A stretch of DNA of 64,000 nucleotides from NCBI RefSeq assembly GCF_031178445.1, contig NZ_JAPSIY010000009.1:1-64000 (forward strand). The letters run 5' to 3'. Numbering within the stretch: position 1 is the stretch's first letter; each line of letters starts with the position of its first letter. The stretch comes from Microbacterium sp. Its GTDB lineage: Bacteria; Actinomycetota; Actinomycetes; Actinomycetales; Microbacteriaceae. Positions 6,959-16,272 of this stretch are shown one piece after another. A program made the translations under genes and the position numbers. A model generated the notes under the pieces. That model saw only the letters and a program-made list of their open reading frames with translations. It was not told where the DNA came from and did not search any database.

Positions 6959-8896
6959 GTGAGAGTCGCGATCGTGGCCGAATCCTTCCTTCCGCACATG
7001 AACGGCGTGACCGGTTCCGTTCTGCAGATCCTGCGCCATCTCGAACGGACCGGGCATGAAGCGCACGTCGTGGCGCCCGCCGCGCCGGAGATGCCGCGCC
7101 GATCGGGCGCAGCCCGCATCGACCCCGTCGCGTCCGTGCCGCTACCCGGCTACCGCCACGTGCGCGTGGGGACATCCTCGACCGCGCGTGTGGCGGAATC
7201 GCTGCGCCGGTTCCAGCCGGACGTCGTGCACCTCGCTTCTCCGTTCGCGTTGGGATGGCGGGGCGCGGTCGCCGCGGACCGGCTCGGCGTCCCCGCCATC
7301 GCGGCATATCAGACGGATGTCGCGTCCTATGCCGCCCGATACGGCATTCCCGTGACGACGGCGCTCGCCGAGGCGCACATCACCCGGCTGCACCGACGAG
7401 CGACGCTCACCCTCTCGCCGTCACGTGAATCGGATGCGCAGCTGGAGCGGCTCGGCGTAGACCGCATCCGCCGGTGGGCCAGGGGAGTGGACGCGGAGCG
7501 GTTCCATCCGTCCCGACGGGTCGCGCACCCGGCCTTCGGTGAGGCCGAGACCGTCGTGGGATACGTGGGCCGGCTGGCCCCCGAGAAGCAGGTCGAGGAT
7601 CTTCGTGCGCTCGCGGGCCTGCCCGGCGTCCTGCTTGTGATCGTCGGCGACGGCCCTGCGCGGCATCGCCTCGAGGTGATGTTGCCGGAGGCGCTCTTCC
7701 TCGGGCATCTCGCCGGACTCGAGCTCGCGGCAGTGATGGCGTCGTTCGACATCTTCGTGCATCCCGGTGAGAGCGAGACCTTCGGGCAGACCCTGCAGGA
7801 GGCGCACGCCAGCGGCGTGCCCGTCATCGCCACCGGCAGGGGAGGTCCTCTCGATCTCGTGCGAATGGGGATCGACGGCTGGCTCTACCGTCCCGGTGAT
7901 CTCGATGACCTGCGCATGCGTGTCGCCGACCTCGTCGGCGATCAGCGCAAGCGGCGCGCGTTCGGCAGGGCGGGAAGGGAAGCCGTCGAGAGCAGATCCT
8001 GGTCGGCCGTGTGCGAGCAGCTCCTCGGCCATCTCGACGAAGCACGTGCGCTGCATCCGGTCGACCGGATGCAGCGTGCGACTCGCCTCAGGCGCCCGGA
8101 TCCGGCGCCGTCCGTGCAGGCGCGTCGCTGGCGGCGCTATGTCGCACTGGGGGACTCCATCACCGAGGGGCTGAGCGACCCCGGACCTGACGGCTCGCTG
8201 CGTGGCTGGGCCGACAGGCTCGCGATGCTGCTGGCGGCGAGCGGCGGTCTGCAGTACGCGAACCTGGCGGTGCGTTCCAAGCGCGTCGAGGACGTCTGCG
8301 GGGCGCAGCTCTCACGAGCCCGCGATCTGCGGCCGGACCTGGTGTCAGTCCTGGTGGGCGCCAACGATCTCGTCCGCGCGCGCACGGACGTCGCCGCACT
8401 CGCCGCGGACGTGGAGCGCGCGGTGTCCGCATTGAGATCGGACGGAGCTGACGTCGTGCTCGTGACGCCCTTCCTGCCGAGGCGTCTCGCATCGAGATTG
8501 TACGTGCGCCGGTTCGCCGCCTATGCGAGTGCGCTCGCCGTGATCGCAGAGCGCAGCGGCGCGATCCTGATCGATGCGGACCTGCATCCCGACTTGGGGG
8601 AGCGCCCCAACTGGGGGGAGGACCTCGTGCATCTCTCCAGTCGGGGACATCGCCTGCTCGCATACCGCATCGGCGAGGTGCTCCGCGTACCGCACGCGGA
8701 GGCGCTCGGCGTCCTCGACGAATCACTGCACGCCGGTGAGCGCCTCCCGCGCCGGCTGTGGTGGCGGCGCCACGCGCTGCCCTGGCTGTGGCGGCGTCTG
8801 CGCGGACGCACTGCTGGCGACGGCCGTACCGCGAAGCACCACGATTACGTCTACATCGGCCGCAGCCAGGTGCGGCTGCCTGAGGATGCGCGATGA
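6959..8896 (+). CDS. Fusion of a family-4 glycosyltransferase and an SGNH/GDSL hydrolase
   Basis: A 645-residue two-domain protein. Residues 1-375 are a GT-B glycosyltransferase of the PimB/MgtA mannosyltransferase type: VAIVAESFLPHMNGVTGSVL, GYVGRLAPEKQVEDL and PGESETFGQTLQEAHASG with the donor-binding E-x7-E. After a short basic linker, residues about 392-600 form an SGNH hydrolase: GDSITEG (nucleophile serine near 398), VGANDL, and D-x-x-H in GEDLVHLSS. Block II has serine instead of glycine (LAVRSKRV). The tail is arginine-rich. The start is the GTG at 6959, which matches the start of this glycosyltransferase type. The two domains are usually separate genes in relatives (from memory). A likely role is building or editing an acylated glycolipid. 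Confidence 0.85.
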   Translation: MRVAIVAESFLPHMNGVTGSVLQILRHLERTGHEAHVVAPAAPEMPRRSGAARIDPVASVPLPGYRHVRVGTSSTARVAESLRRFQPDVVHLASPFALGWRGAVAADRLGVPAIAAYQTDVASYAARYGIPVTTALAEAHITRLHRRATLTLSPSRESDAQLERLGVDRIRRWARGVDAERFHPSRRVAHPAFGEAETVVGYVGRLAPEKQVEDLRALAGLPGVLLVIVGDGPARHRLEVMLPEALFLGHLAGLELAAVMASFDIFVHPGESETFGQTLQEAHASGVPVIATGRGGPLDLVRMGIDGWLYRPGDLDDLRMRVADLVGDQRKRRAFGRAGREAVESRSWSAVCEQLLGHLDEARALHPVDRMQRATRLRRPDPAPSVQARRWRRYVALGDSITEGLSDPGPDGSLRGWADRLAMLLAASGGLQYANLAVRSKRVEDVCGAQLSRARDLRPDLVSVLVGANDLVRARTDVAALAADVERAVSALRSDGADVVLVTPFLPRRLASRLYVRRFAAYASALAVIAERSGAILIDADLHPDLGERPNWGEDLVHLSSRGHRLLAYRIGEVLRVPHAEALGVLDESLHAGERLPRRLWWRRHALPWLWRRLRGRTAGDGRTAKHHDYVYIGRSQVRLPEDAR

Positions 8897-8907
8897 CGGC
8901 CGACTGC

Positions 8908-9158
8908 TAGGCTGGATGAGGATCCCTGTGGCATCCTCACAAACTGCATACAGGCTTCACACGGAGCGGTCGGCTGAGAAGCTGGTCCCCTGTGGTGGGT
9001 TCCTCGTCGCGCACGGCGCCGGGTGATCTTCTACTGGTGGCCAGCGCAGGCGAGATTCGCGGGAGTGCCCGCGCGCTTATATCTGCCCGCATCCGCTCCT
9101 TCGCGAGAACTCGCGCACCACACGGGTGAGCGAGCCTAAACAAAGAAGGAGAGACCTC
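8908..9158 (+). ncRNA. Structured pnp leader, candidate Actino-pnp cis-regulatory RNA
   Basis: About 250 nt without an ORF precede pnp. A TAGGCT -10 box (8908-8913) starts the leader, which opens with a 7-bp hairpin (TGAGGAT / ATCCTCA, 8917-8939), contains further GC hairpins such as CGCGGG-AGTG-CCCGCG at 9058-9073, and ends at the ribosome-binding site. The octamer CCCTGTGG occurs in the first hairpin loop (8924-8931) and again at 8988-8995; ACAGG at 8950-8954 could pair with either. The Actino-pnp motif is described in exactly this position in Actinobacteria; I infer identity from position and structure, not from a model search. Confidence 0.6.
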
Positions 9159-11441
9159 TTGGAAGGTCCTGAAATCACCGCCACTGAGGCCGTTCTCGAC
9201 AACGGCCGTTTCGGCACCCGCACCGTCCGCTTCGAGACCGGACGCCTCGCTCAGCAGGCTCAGGGCTCGGTCGCGGCCTACCTCGACGGCGAGACGATGC
9301 TCCTGTCGGCCACCAGCGCCTCGAAGCACCCCCGTGAGGGCTTCGACTTCTTCCCGCTGACGGTCGATGTCGAAGAGCGCTCATACGCCGCAGGCAAGAT
9401 CCCCGGCTCGTTCTTCCGCCGCGAGGGACGCCCCTCCACCGAGGCGATCCTGGTCTGCCGACTGATCGACCGTCCGCTGCGTCCGTCGTTCGTCGACGGC
9501 CTGCGCAATGAGGTCCAGATCGTCATCACCGTGCTGTCGATCGCCCCGGGCGAGTACTACGACGCGCTGGCGATCAACGCCGCGTCCGCCTCGACCCAGA
9601 TCTCGGGTCTGCCCTTCTCCGGTCCGATCGCGGGCGTTCGCCTGGCGTTCATCCCCGGCCACGGCGAGCACGCCGACCAGTGGGTCGCGTTCCCCGACGC
9701 CTCGCAGGTCGAGCAGGCAGTGTTCGACCTCGTCGTCGCGGGCCGCGTCGTCACGAAGGCTGACGGCACCGAGGACGTCGCGATCATGATGGTCGAGGCG
9801 GAAGCGACAGAGGGCAGCTGGAACCTCATCAAGGCCGGCGCCACCAAGCCGAACGAGCAGGTCGTGGCCGAGGGCCTGGAGGCCGCGAAGCCGTTCATCT
9901 CGCAGCTCGTGAAGGCTCAGGCGGAGCTCGCCGCGACGACGTCGAAGGAGCCGGGCGTGTACCCGGTGTTCCTGCCGTACAGCGAAGAGGTCTACGACTT
10001 CGTCGCGAAGCGTGCGTACGACGAGCTCGTCGGCGTCTACCAGATCGCCGACAAGCAGGAGCGCCAGAGCGCCGATGACGCGATCAAGGACCGCGTCAAG
10101 GCAGAGCTGATCGAGGCGACTGAGGCGGGCGATCTGCCGGCCGCGGCCCCGCTCGAGTTCGCCGCAGCGTACAAGTCGGTCACGAAGAAGATCGTGCGCG
10201 GTCGCATCCTCACGGAGAACGTCCGCATCGACGGTCGAGGACTCGCCGACATCCGTCCGCTTGACGCAGAGGTGCAGGTCATCCCGCGCGTGCACGGCTC
10301 GGCGATCTTCCAGCGCGGTGAGACCCAGATCATGGGCGTCACCACGCTGAACATGCTCAAGATGGAGCAGCAGATCGACTCGCTGTCGCCGACGACGTCC
10401 AAGCGCTACATGCACCACTACAACTTCCCGCCCTACTCGACCGGTGAGACCGGTCGAGTCGGGTCGCCGAAGCGTCGCGAGATCGGGCACGGCTTCCTCG
10501 CCGAGCGCGCGCTCGTGCCGGTGCTGCCGACGCGCGAGGAGTTCCCGTACGCGATCCGTCAGGTCTCAGAGGCCCTGGGCTCGAACGGCTCGACCTCGAT
10601 GGGATCCGTCTGCGCGTCGACCCTGTCGCTGCTGAACGCCGGTGTGCCGCTGCGCGCGCCCGTCGCCGGCATCGCCATGGGCCTGGTCTCGGACGAGGTC
10701 GACGGTGAGACCCGCTATGCGGCCCTCACCGACATCCTCGGCGCCGAGGACGCGCTGGGCGACATGGACTTCAAGGTCGCCGGCACCAGCGAGTTCGTCA
10801 CGGCCATCCAGCTCGACACCAAGCTCGACGGCATCCCGTCGTCGGTGCTCGCCGGAGCGCTCACCCAGGCCCGCGACGCGCGTCTGACCATCCTGAACGT
10901 GCTGAACGCCGCGATCGACGCACCCGACGAGATGGCGCCGACCGCGCCGCGCGTCATCAGCGTGCAGATCCCGGTCGACAAGATCGGCGAGCTGATCGGC
11001 CCCAAGGGCAAGACGATCAACGCGATCCAGGACGAGACCGGCGCGCAGATCTCGATCGAGGAGGACGGCACCGTGTACATCGGTGCGACCGACGGCCCCT
11101 CGGCCGAGGCAGCACGCGCCCAGGTGAACGCGATCGCCAACCCGACGAACCCCGAGGTCGGCGAGCAGTTCCTCGGCACCGTGGTGAAGATCGCCAGCTT
11201 CGGCGCCTTCATCTCGCTGCTGCCTGGCAAGGACGGTCTGCTGCACGTCACCGAGGTGCGCAAGCTCGCCGGAGGCAAGCGGGTCGAGAACGTCGACGAC
11301 GTCCTCTCGGTCGGCCAGAAGATCCTCGTCAAGATCACCAAGATCGACGACCGCGGCAAGCTGTCGCTCGAGCCCGTGCTCGACGACGCTCCCGCCGAGG
11401 CTGAGGCCGAGACGGTGGAGGCCGACGCCGCCGAGGCGTGA
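9159..11441 (+). CDS. pnp: Polyribonucleotide nucleotidyltransferase (PNPase)
   Basis: A 760-residue 3'-5' phosphorolytic exoribonuclease, normal actinobacterial length. Two RNase PH cores (about 10-220 and 330-560), then KH ([20 protein letters not shown] near 610) and S1 ([20 protein letters not shown] near 680) RNA-binding domains, then an acidic tail. The start is taken as TTG at 9159, with AAGGAGAG 5 nt upstream, because the product then begins [21 protein letters not shown] as in relatives; an in-frame GTG at 9126 would include the ribosome-binding site. PNPase normally autoregulates through its 5' leader. Confidence 0.97.
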   Translation: MEGPEITATEAVLDNGRFGTRTVRFETGRLAQQAQGSVAAYLDGETMLLSATSASKHPREGFDFFPLTVDVEERSYAAGKIPGSFFRREGRPSTEAILVCRLIDRPLRPSFVDGLRNEVQIVITVLSIAPGEYYDALAINAASASTQISGLPFSGPIAGVRLAFIPGHGEHADQWVAFPDASQVEQAVFDLVVAGRVVTKADGTEDVAIMMVEAEATEGSWNLIKAGATKPNEQVVAEGLEAAKPFISQLVKAQAELAATTSKEPGVYPVFLPYSEEVYDFVAKRAYDELVGVYQIADKQERQSADDAIKDRVKAELIEATEAGDLPAAAPLEFAAAYKSVTKKIVRGRILTENVRIDGRGLADIRPLDAEVQVIPRVHGSAIFQRGETQIMGVTTLNMLKMEQQIDSLSPTTSKRYMHHYNFPPYSTGETGRVGSPKRREIGHGFLAERALVPVLPTREEFPYAIRQVSEALGSNGSTSMGSVCASTLSLLNAGVPLRAPVAGIAMGLVSDEVDGETRYAALTDILGAEDALGDMDFKVAGTSEFVTAIQLDTKLDGIPSSVLAGALTQARDARLTILNVLNAAIDAPDEMAPTAPRVISVQIPVDKIGELIGPKGKTINAIQDETGAQISIEEDGTVYIGATDGPSAEAARAQVNAIANPTNPEVGEQFLGTVVKIASFGAFISLLPGKDGLLHVTEVRKLAGGKRVENVDDVLSVGQKILVKITKIDDRGKLSLEPVLDDAPAEAEAETVEADAAEA

Positions 11442-11470
11442 TCCGCCTCTGACGCTCGGCATCCGAGTAC

Positions 11471-11510
11471 GGGCCCGGAACCGCGTGCGCAGGCACGCGG
11501 TTCCGGGCCC
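11471..11510 (+). terminator. pnp terminator
   Basis: A perfect 18-bp inverted repeat starting GGGCCCGGAACCGCGTGC with a 4-nt GCAG loop, 29 nt after the pnp stop. There is no strong U-tract. Confidence 0.9.
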
Positions 11511-11660
11511 GGTCGTATCTGATGTGATGGAAACGTTATTCGTTCTTCCGGTCATGTTCCCCTGTCGTGGTCGGATCTCAGTGCTACCTCGCTTACCCTC
11601 GAAGTACGCACCGGGGGGTGCGTGGATGAAACGGATCGGCTGATCCGCGGGGGTGAGAAG

Positions 11661-12686
11661 ATGCGTCTTTTCGGCGTAGGCACGGCAGCAGACTCGTCGC
11701 GCGTTCCCGAATCGCTTCACGATCACCCTTCCGCACCCATCCCCGTGGTCGGCCCGGGAGTGGGTGAGACCATCAGGGTCGCGCTCGGAGAGACGGGGCA
11801 TTCGATCTTCCCGCTGATGCTGGGCGCCGCGGAGTTCGGCTGGAACGTCGACCTCGAGGCGGCGCACGGCATCCTGGACCGCTACGTGGAGTACGGCGGC
11901 AACGCCGTCCACACCGCAGACGGCTTCTCCGGCGGGCGCAGCGAGTACATCGTGGGTCAGTGGCTGAGCACGCGAGGCATACGCGATCGCGTGGTACTCA
12001 GCGCCAGGGTCGGATCGCATGCCGACAATCCGGGGCTGGACTCGGTCAACCTCGTGCGGGCGGTGGAGGGCTCCCTCACACGGCTCGGCGTCGAGCACAT
12101 CGATGTGCTGTACCTCGATGCGTCGCTCGACACCGGCAGCAACCTCGAGGACACTCTGGCGACCGTCGAATGGCTGCGAGACGCGGGCAAGGTCTCTTCG
12201 GTGGGAGCGTTCGGCTTCACGGCGGAGAAGCTCGTCGAGGCGCGCATACTCGCCGCCGCGGGCTATCCGCGCATCGAGGCGCTCGACGAGCCGTACAACC
12301 TGCTTCGCCGCGACGGGTTCGAAGGCGATCTGCGGCTCGTCGCGGGTGCGCAGAGCCTGGCGACCACCCCGTCACACGCGCTCGAGCACGGCTTCCTGTC
12401 CGGTCGTCACCGCAGCAAGTCCCAGGTGACCGGAGTGCGCGGACAGCAGCTTCGCAGCCACATCAATCGGCGCGGCATCCGAGTGCTGCGCGCGCTCGAT
12501 TCGATCGCCGGGGAGCTGGGCGTCCCGGTCGCTGCCGTGTCCATCGGCTGGCTGCTCGCCCAGCGCACCGTCGTCGCGCCGATCGTCAACGTGTTCGCGG
12601 CGCACCATGTCGAAGAGCTCATGCAGGGCGCAGGAGTCTCCCTCTCCCGGGCTCACATCGCCGAGCTCACCCGAGCCGGCGACTGA
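11661..12686 (+). CDS. Aldo/keto reductase-like protein lacking the catalytic tetrad
   Basis: A 341-residue TIM-barrel protein with clear aldo/keto reductase landmarks: LMLGAAEFGW, GRSEYIVGQWL, RAVEGSLTRLGVEHIDVLYL, LRDAGKVSSVGAFGF and SIGWLLAQRTVVAPI. All four catalytic positions are changed: the Asp of DTAxxY is His (VHTADGF), the Tyr is Phe, the Lys of TKVG is Arg (SARVG), and the His of YQLH is Asp (YLDA). Reductase activity is therefore doubtful. A TACCCT -10 box at 11595-11600 drives it. Start is ATG 11661 with GGGGTGAG before it; an in-frame GTG at 11622 adds 13 residues. Confidence 0.8.
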   Translation: MRLFGVGTAADSSRVPESLHDHPSAPIPVVGPGVGETIRVALGETGHSIFPLMLGAAEFGWNVDLEAAHGILDRYVEYGGNAVHTADGFSGGRSEYIVGQWLSTRGIRDRVVLSARVGSHADNPGLDSVNLVRAVEGSLTRLGVEHIDVLYLDASLDTGSNLEDTLATVEWLRDAGKVSSVGAFGFTAEKLVEARILAAAGYPRIEALDEPYNLLRRDGFEGDLRLVAGAQSLATTPSHALEHGFLSGRHRSKSQVTGVRGQQLRSHINRRGIRVLRALDSIAGELGVPVAAVSIGWLLAQRTVVAPIVNVFAAHHVEELMQGAGVSLSRAHIAELTRAGD

Positions 12687-12792
12687 TCGCCTCACCACGC
12701 CGTCACCAGGCGACACCCGGGGGCCTTCGTGTCTGACCCGTGACCTAAGCTGGAGGAGGCGCCCACGCGGCGGCGATGAAGCGAGCAGGGTT

Positions 12793-13395
12793 GTGACGCA
12801 CTACATTTATCTGGTCAGACACGGTGAACATCAGGACGCCGAACACGGCGTCGATGACGGACCCCTTTCGCCGCGGGGACAGCGGCAGGCGGAGCTGATC
12901 GCCGACAGGCTGTCCGGCCTTCCCCTCGACGCGGTGTGGCATTCCCCGCTTCTGCGCGCCGCAGAGACCGCGCGGGCCGTGGCAGCGCGGCTTCCGTCGG
13001 TCGACCCGGTGCCCTCGGCGCTGCTGTTCGACTGCGTGCCGACGGGGATGACCGATGACACGCCGCCGGCGTTCGAGCCGTTCTTCGGCTCGGTGACCGA
13101 GGCCGAGATCGAAGCAGGACGCGCGCAGATGTCCGATGCCGTGGGAGAGTTCCTCCGCCGCAGGAACGGTGACGTGCATGAGGTGCTGATCACCCACAAC
13201 TTCGTGATCAGCTGGTTCGTGCGAGAGGTGCTCGCCGCACCGGAGTGGCGGTGGATGACGCTCAACCAGGCGCACTGCGGCCTCACGGTGATCGCTCAGA
13301 AGCAGGGCCGCCCGTGGTCGCTGCTCGCGCACAATGACCTCGGTCATCTGCCGATGGAGCTGCGCACCGGGCTGCCCGACTACCTGTCTGTCTGA
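12793..13395 (+). CDS. Histidine phosphatase family protein (phosphoglycerate mutase-like)
   Basis: A 200-residue protein with the branch-2/PGAM-like phosphatase signature YLVRHGEHQD (phosphoacceptor His10) and LITHNF for the second catalytic histidine; R9 and the arginine of HSPLLRAAET complete the pocket. The substrate is not identifiable: SixA/Ais-like, sugar phosphate and phosphoprotein phosphatases share this fold. GTG at 12793 gives the normal N-terminus. A TAAGCT box at 12746-12751 is a likely -10. Confidence 0.85.
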   Translation: MTHYIYLVRHGEHQDAEHGVDDGPLSPRGQRQAELIADRLSGLPLDAVWHSPLLRAAETARAVAARLPSVDPVPSALLFDCVPTGMTDDTPPAFEPFFGSVTEAEIEAGRAQMSDAVGEFLRRRNGDVHEVLITHNFVISWFVREVLAAPEWRWMTLNQAHCGLTVIAQKQGRPWSLLAHNDLGHLPMELRTGLPDYLSV

Positions 13396-13472
13396 TCTGC
13401 GAGGATCGCTACCCGCCTCGTCTCGCGCGTCGCGGTCAGCCCGGCACCGGCACGCGAACCTAGACTGGACCC

Positions 13473-14219
13473 ATGTCCACACAGGTAGCCCTCGTCGGCG
13501 GCACCGGAAAGCTCGGTCGCGTCATCCGCGCGGCGATCGACGAGCTCGACGGGTTCGAGGTTCGCAGCATCCTCGGCTCGTCCAGCGCCCTGTCCGAGCT
13601 CGACGGGGCCGATCTCATCGTCGATGCCTCGACGCCTGCCGTGAGCGTCGACGTGGTGCGGACGGCGACCGAGAGCGGAGTGAACGTGCTGGTCGGCACC
13701 TCGGGGTGGTCACAGGAGCGCATTGCCCTGGTGCGTCCCCTGGTCGAGAACGCGGGTACCGGGGCGCTCTTCATTCCCAACTTCTCGCTGGGATCGGCGC
13801 TGGGCACGGTGCTGGCCGCCGTCGCAGCTCCGTTCTTCCCCAGCGCCGAGGTCATCGAGGCGCACCGCGACACGAAGATCGACTCGCCCAGCGGTACGGC
13901 GGTGCGAACGGCCGAGCTGATGTCCGACGCCCGGATGGAACAGGGGCCGTTCAGTGCGCCGCACGTCGATCAACGCGCCCGCGGTCAGCAGGTCGCCGGC
14001 ATCCCCGTGCACTCACTGCGGCGTCCCGGGGTCGTCGCGAAGCAGGAGGTGATCCTCTCGGGCGCCGGGGAGTCGCTGTCGTTCGTGCATGACACGATCG
14101 ACCCGGCTGCCGCATACGCCCCCGGGATCCGCCTGGCACTCCCGTACGCGCGCGACGTGCGCGGAGTGGTCGTCGGACTGGAGAACGTGATCGATCTCGG
14201 CATCCGGCCGCGCTCGTGA
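13473..14219 (+). CDS. dapB: 4-hydroxy-tetrahydrodipicolinate reductase
   Basis: A 248-residue NAD(P)H-dependent reductase of the diaminopimelate/lysine pathway acting after DapA. The dinucleotide loop reads VGGTGKLGRVI near residue 7, and the active-site block EAHRDTKIDSPSGTAVRTAE near 128-147 supplies the catalytic His and the substrate-binding Lys. Probably leaderless: TAGACT at 13461-13466 ends 6 nt before the ATG. The next gene starts inside its stop codon. dapA and dapF are elsewhere in this window. Confidence 0.96.
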   Translation: MSTQVALVGGTGKLGRVIRAAIDELDGFEVRSILGSSSALSELDGADLIVDASTPAVSVDVVRTATESGVNVLVGTSGWSQERIALVRPLVENAGTGALFIPNFSLGSALGTVLAAVAAPFFPSAEVIEAHRDTKIDSPSGTAVRTAELMSDARMEQGPFSAPHVDQRARGQQVAGIPVHSLRRPGVVAKQEVILSGAGESLSFVHDTIDPAAAYAPGIRLALPYARDVRGVVVGLENVIDLGIRPRS

Positions 14220-14659
14220 TCTCGCGAATCGGCGTCGCGGTGATGGGCGCGGCACTGCTGCTCTACATCGCGACGGTCGTGTGGCTCGCGGTGCTGTTCC
14301 TCGCGGTGGGCACGCCTGCTGCCGTCGGTATGGGAATCGCGCTCATCGTGATCGCGCCGATCGGGGCATGGGCGCTCGTGCGTGAGATGCAGTTCGGGTT
14401 CGCCGCCGACCGCCTCGGCCGCGTGCTCCACGCTGAGGGCGGAATGCCCGAGGCGCCAGGCGAGCTCACGCCGAGCGGCCGGCTGCTCAGCCGCGACGTC
14501 GACGCGCTGATCAACGTCTACACGTCGCAGGTCACGGCGTCACCCGACGACTGGAGGGCCCGTTTCCGGCTCGGCGTCGTGCAGGATGCCGCCGGAAGAC
14601 GAAAGGACGCCAGGTCCAGCATCCGCGAAGCCATTCGGCTGTCGCGGACGAGGTCCTGA
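14216..14659 (+). CDS. Two-helix membrane protein with TPR-like tail, dapB-coupled
   Basis: A 147-residue protein of unrecognised function. Two hydrophobic helices (about 3-28 and 33-57) are followed by a cytosolic part whose end (DDWRARFRLGVVQDAAGRRK, DARSSIREAIRL) looks like a tetratricopeptide hairpin. The GTG start overlaps the dapB stop by 4 nt, so it is translated with dapB. Confidence 0.75.
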   Translation: MISRIGVAVMGAALLLYIATVVWLAVLFLAVGTPAAVGMGIALIVIAPIGAWALVREMQFGFAADRLGRVLHAEGGMPEAPGELTPSGRLLSRDVDALINVYTSQVTASPDDWRARFRLGVVQDAAGRRKDARSSIREAIRLSRTRS

Positions 14660-14683
14660 CGTCCTTGCGAAAGCTGCGTCCGC

Positions 14684-15109
14684 TCAGGCCAGCGTCGCCT
14701 CGAGCGTGATCTCGATGCCGGCGAGCGCCTGAGAGACAGGGCAGCCGATCTTGGCACCCTGCGCGATCTCCTGGAACTTCTCAGGCGAGAGCCCGGGCAC
14801 GGAGGCGTTCACGTTCAGGTGGCTGCCCGTGATGCCGGTGCCGGGCTTGAAGGTCACCGAGGCGGTGGTGTTCACCCGCTCGGGCGGAGTGCCGTTCTCG
14901 GCGAGCGCGTGCGAGAACGCCATGCTGAAGCACGACGCGTGGGCGGCGGCGATCAGCTCCTCGGGTGTCGTCGTGGTGTCGGAGCCCTCGGTGCGGGCCT
15001 TCCAGTCGATCGGGAAGGTGCCGAGGTTCGACGACGACAGCGCGACGGTGCCGGAACCCTCGAGCAGTGAGCCGGTCCAGGTGGTGGTCGCTTCGCTGGT
15101 GACGGGCAT
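14684..15109 (-). CDS. OsmC/Ohr family peroxiredoxin
   Basis: A 141-residue thiol peroxidase reducing organic hydroperoxides. The catalytic pair is visible as C60 (AAHASCFSMAFS) and C123 (AKIGCPVSQAL). GGAGGAAAC lies just before the ATG at 15109. A TAGGCT box at 15168-15173 on this strand gives a leader of about 50 nt. It converges on the dapB-linked gene. Confidence 0.92.
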   Translation of the reverse strand: MPVTSEATTTWTGSLLEGSGTVALSSSNLGTFPIDWKARTEGSDTTTTPEELIAAAHASCFSMAFSHALAENGTPPERVNTTASVTFKPGTGITGSHLNVNASVPGLSPEKFQEIAQGAKIGCPVSQALAGIEITLEATLA

Positions 15110-15227
15110 GTTTCCTCCAGTGGTCGCGGGGAACGCGGATGCTGACGCAGGCTCGCGTCGCGTGGCCAGCCTACCCATGCGGGCACGCGTTCGGAACCGA
15201 CCCCGCGGCGGTCTCAGCTTTCGAGGT

Positions 15228-15752
15228 TCAGCCGCGCCCTGAGACTCCGCGTCCGATCGTTCGAGTGCGCTGCAGAAGCAGGTAGAGCTGGCAGCCGAGG
15301 CAGAACCCGAACGCGGCGTTCAGAAAGGCCGCGATGAAGGCCGCAGCTGACGCGACGGGTAGCGCCAGCGGAACCCCGGCCAGGTGGAGCACGAGCCCGA
15401 GGCCGACGACGAGCAGCCCGACACCCTGCGCGAAACGCGGCGGGCGGGGATCCTCCAGCTCGGCGGGAGGGGACAGCCGCGGCCTCACGAGGGTGCGGAA
15501 CAGCACCGACCATGGCTGGCTGGACGGCGACAGGAGGCCCCACAGGAACAGCGCGGCGATAGCGACGGTGAGCACGAAGGCCGGGTCGAGGGTGCGTTGC
15601 GCCAGCGAGGCCGACGTGATCGACCAGTCGGATGACCGGCGAGTCGCCGAGAGCCCGATGAGACCGAGGAGCGTCGCGACCAGCAGGAGGGCGGACGTGA
15701 TCCAGGCGGCGAAGCGGGGCGCCCTGGGGTCGATTCCGGTTGTTGTCGTCAT
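15228..15752 (-). CDS. DUF4395 family membrane protein
   Basis: A 174-residue protein with four predicted transmembrane helices, beginning MTTTTGIDPRAPRFAAWITS and ending with a cysteine pair in NAAFGFCLGCQLYLLLQR. That C-x2-C at the membrane face is characteristic of DUF4395. The ATG overlaps the stop of the upstream thioredoxin gene by 4 nt. Co-translation with a membrane-anchored thioredoxin suggests it passes or receives thiol electrons across the membrane; this is inference. Confidence 0.85.
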   Translation of the reverse strand: MTTTTGIDPRAPRFAAWITSALLLVATLLGLIGLSATRRSSDWSITSASLAQRTLDPAFVLTVAIAALFLWGLLSPSSQPWSVLFRTLVRPRLSPPAELEDPRPPRFAQGVGLLVVGLGLVLHLAGVPLALPVASAAAFIAAFLNAAFGFCLGCQLYLLLQRTRTIGRGVSGRG

Positions 15753-16177
15753 CGGATCTCCTGTGGTGAGCGCAGGGAGGCGAGGGCGGCTTCGATGTCC
15801 ATCCGACGCGGGACTCCGCCGAAGCGTGCGGCGACGGCCCCGTCCGGGCTGATCACAAAGGTCGTGGGCGTGGCGAGGATGCGATGCTTCGCGGCGAGAT
15901 CGGGGCGACGCGTGAGGTCGACCTCGGCGAACTCGACACCCGTGAGCGCGTCGGATACGGCCCGCAGCATCCGGCGAACCTGCGGGCACCGGGCGCAGGT
16001 CTCCGTTGTGAACTGCAGCAGGACGGTCCGCCCTGCATGTGAACCGAGTTCCTCTGGCGACACGCTCGCGTCATGGGTGCGTCGTCGCCGGCCGTCGAGC
16101 GCACGCCAGATCAGGCCGGCGATCACAGCGACGGCGACCAGGCCGGCGAGGCCGGCGAGAGCGAGCGACAGGGGCAT
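15749..16177 (-). CDS. Membrane-anchored thioredoxin-family protein
   Basis: A 142-residue protein: one N-terminal helix (residues 3-27), a basic stop-transfer patch, then a thioredoxin domain with active site C61-A-R-C64 (FTTETCARCPQVRR) and the cis-proline loop ILATPTTFVISPDG. It probably works in thiol-disulphide exchange outside or at the membrane together with the overlapping DUF4395 gene. Likely leaderless, with TACTCT at 16184-16189 ending 6 nt before the ATG. It is divergent from thyA. Confidence 0.85.
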   Translation of the reverse strand: MPLSLALAGLAGLVAVAVIAGLIWRALDGRRRRTHDASVSPEELGSHAGRTVLLQFTTETCARCPQVRRMLRAVSDALTGVEFAEVDLTRRPDLAAKHRILATPTTFVISPDGAVAARFGGVPRRMDIEAALASLRSPQEIR

Positions 16178-16272
16178 TCGTCGAGAGTACGTCGGGCACG
16201 TGGTGAGAGAGGGGGATGTGACGGCGGATGACAACCGCCTCGCCGACGCCCTGGCCGGGTATCGTGGCTGAC

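Noticed and set aside
9381..10490. Minus-strand reading frame of 369 codons inside pnp.
   Set aside because: Wholly antisense to a conserved gene, with low-complexity composition typical of shadow frames.
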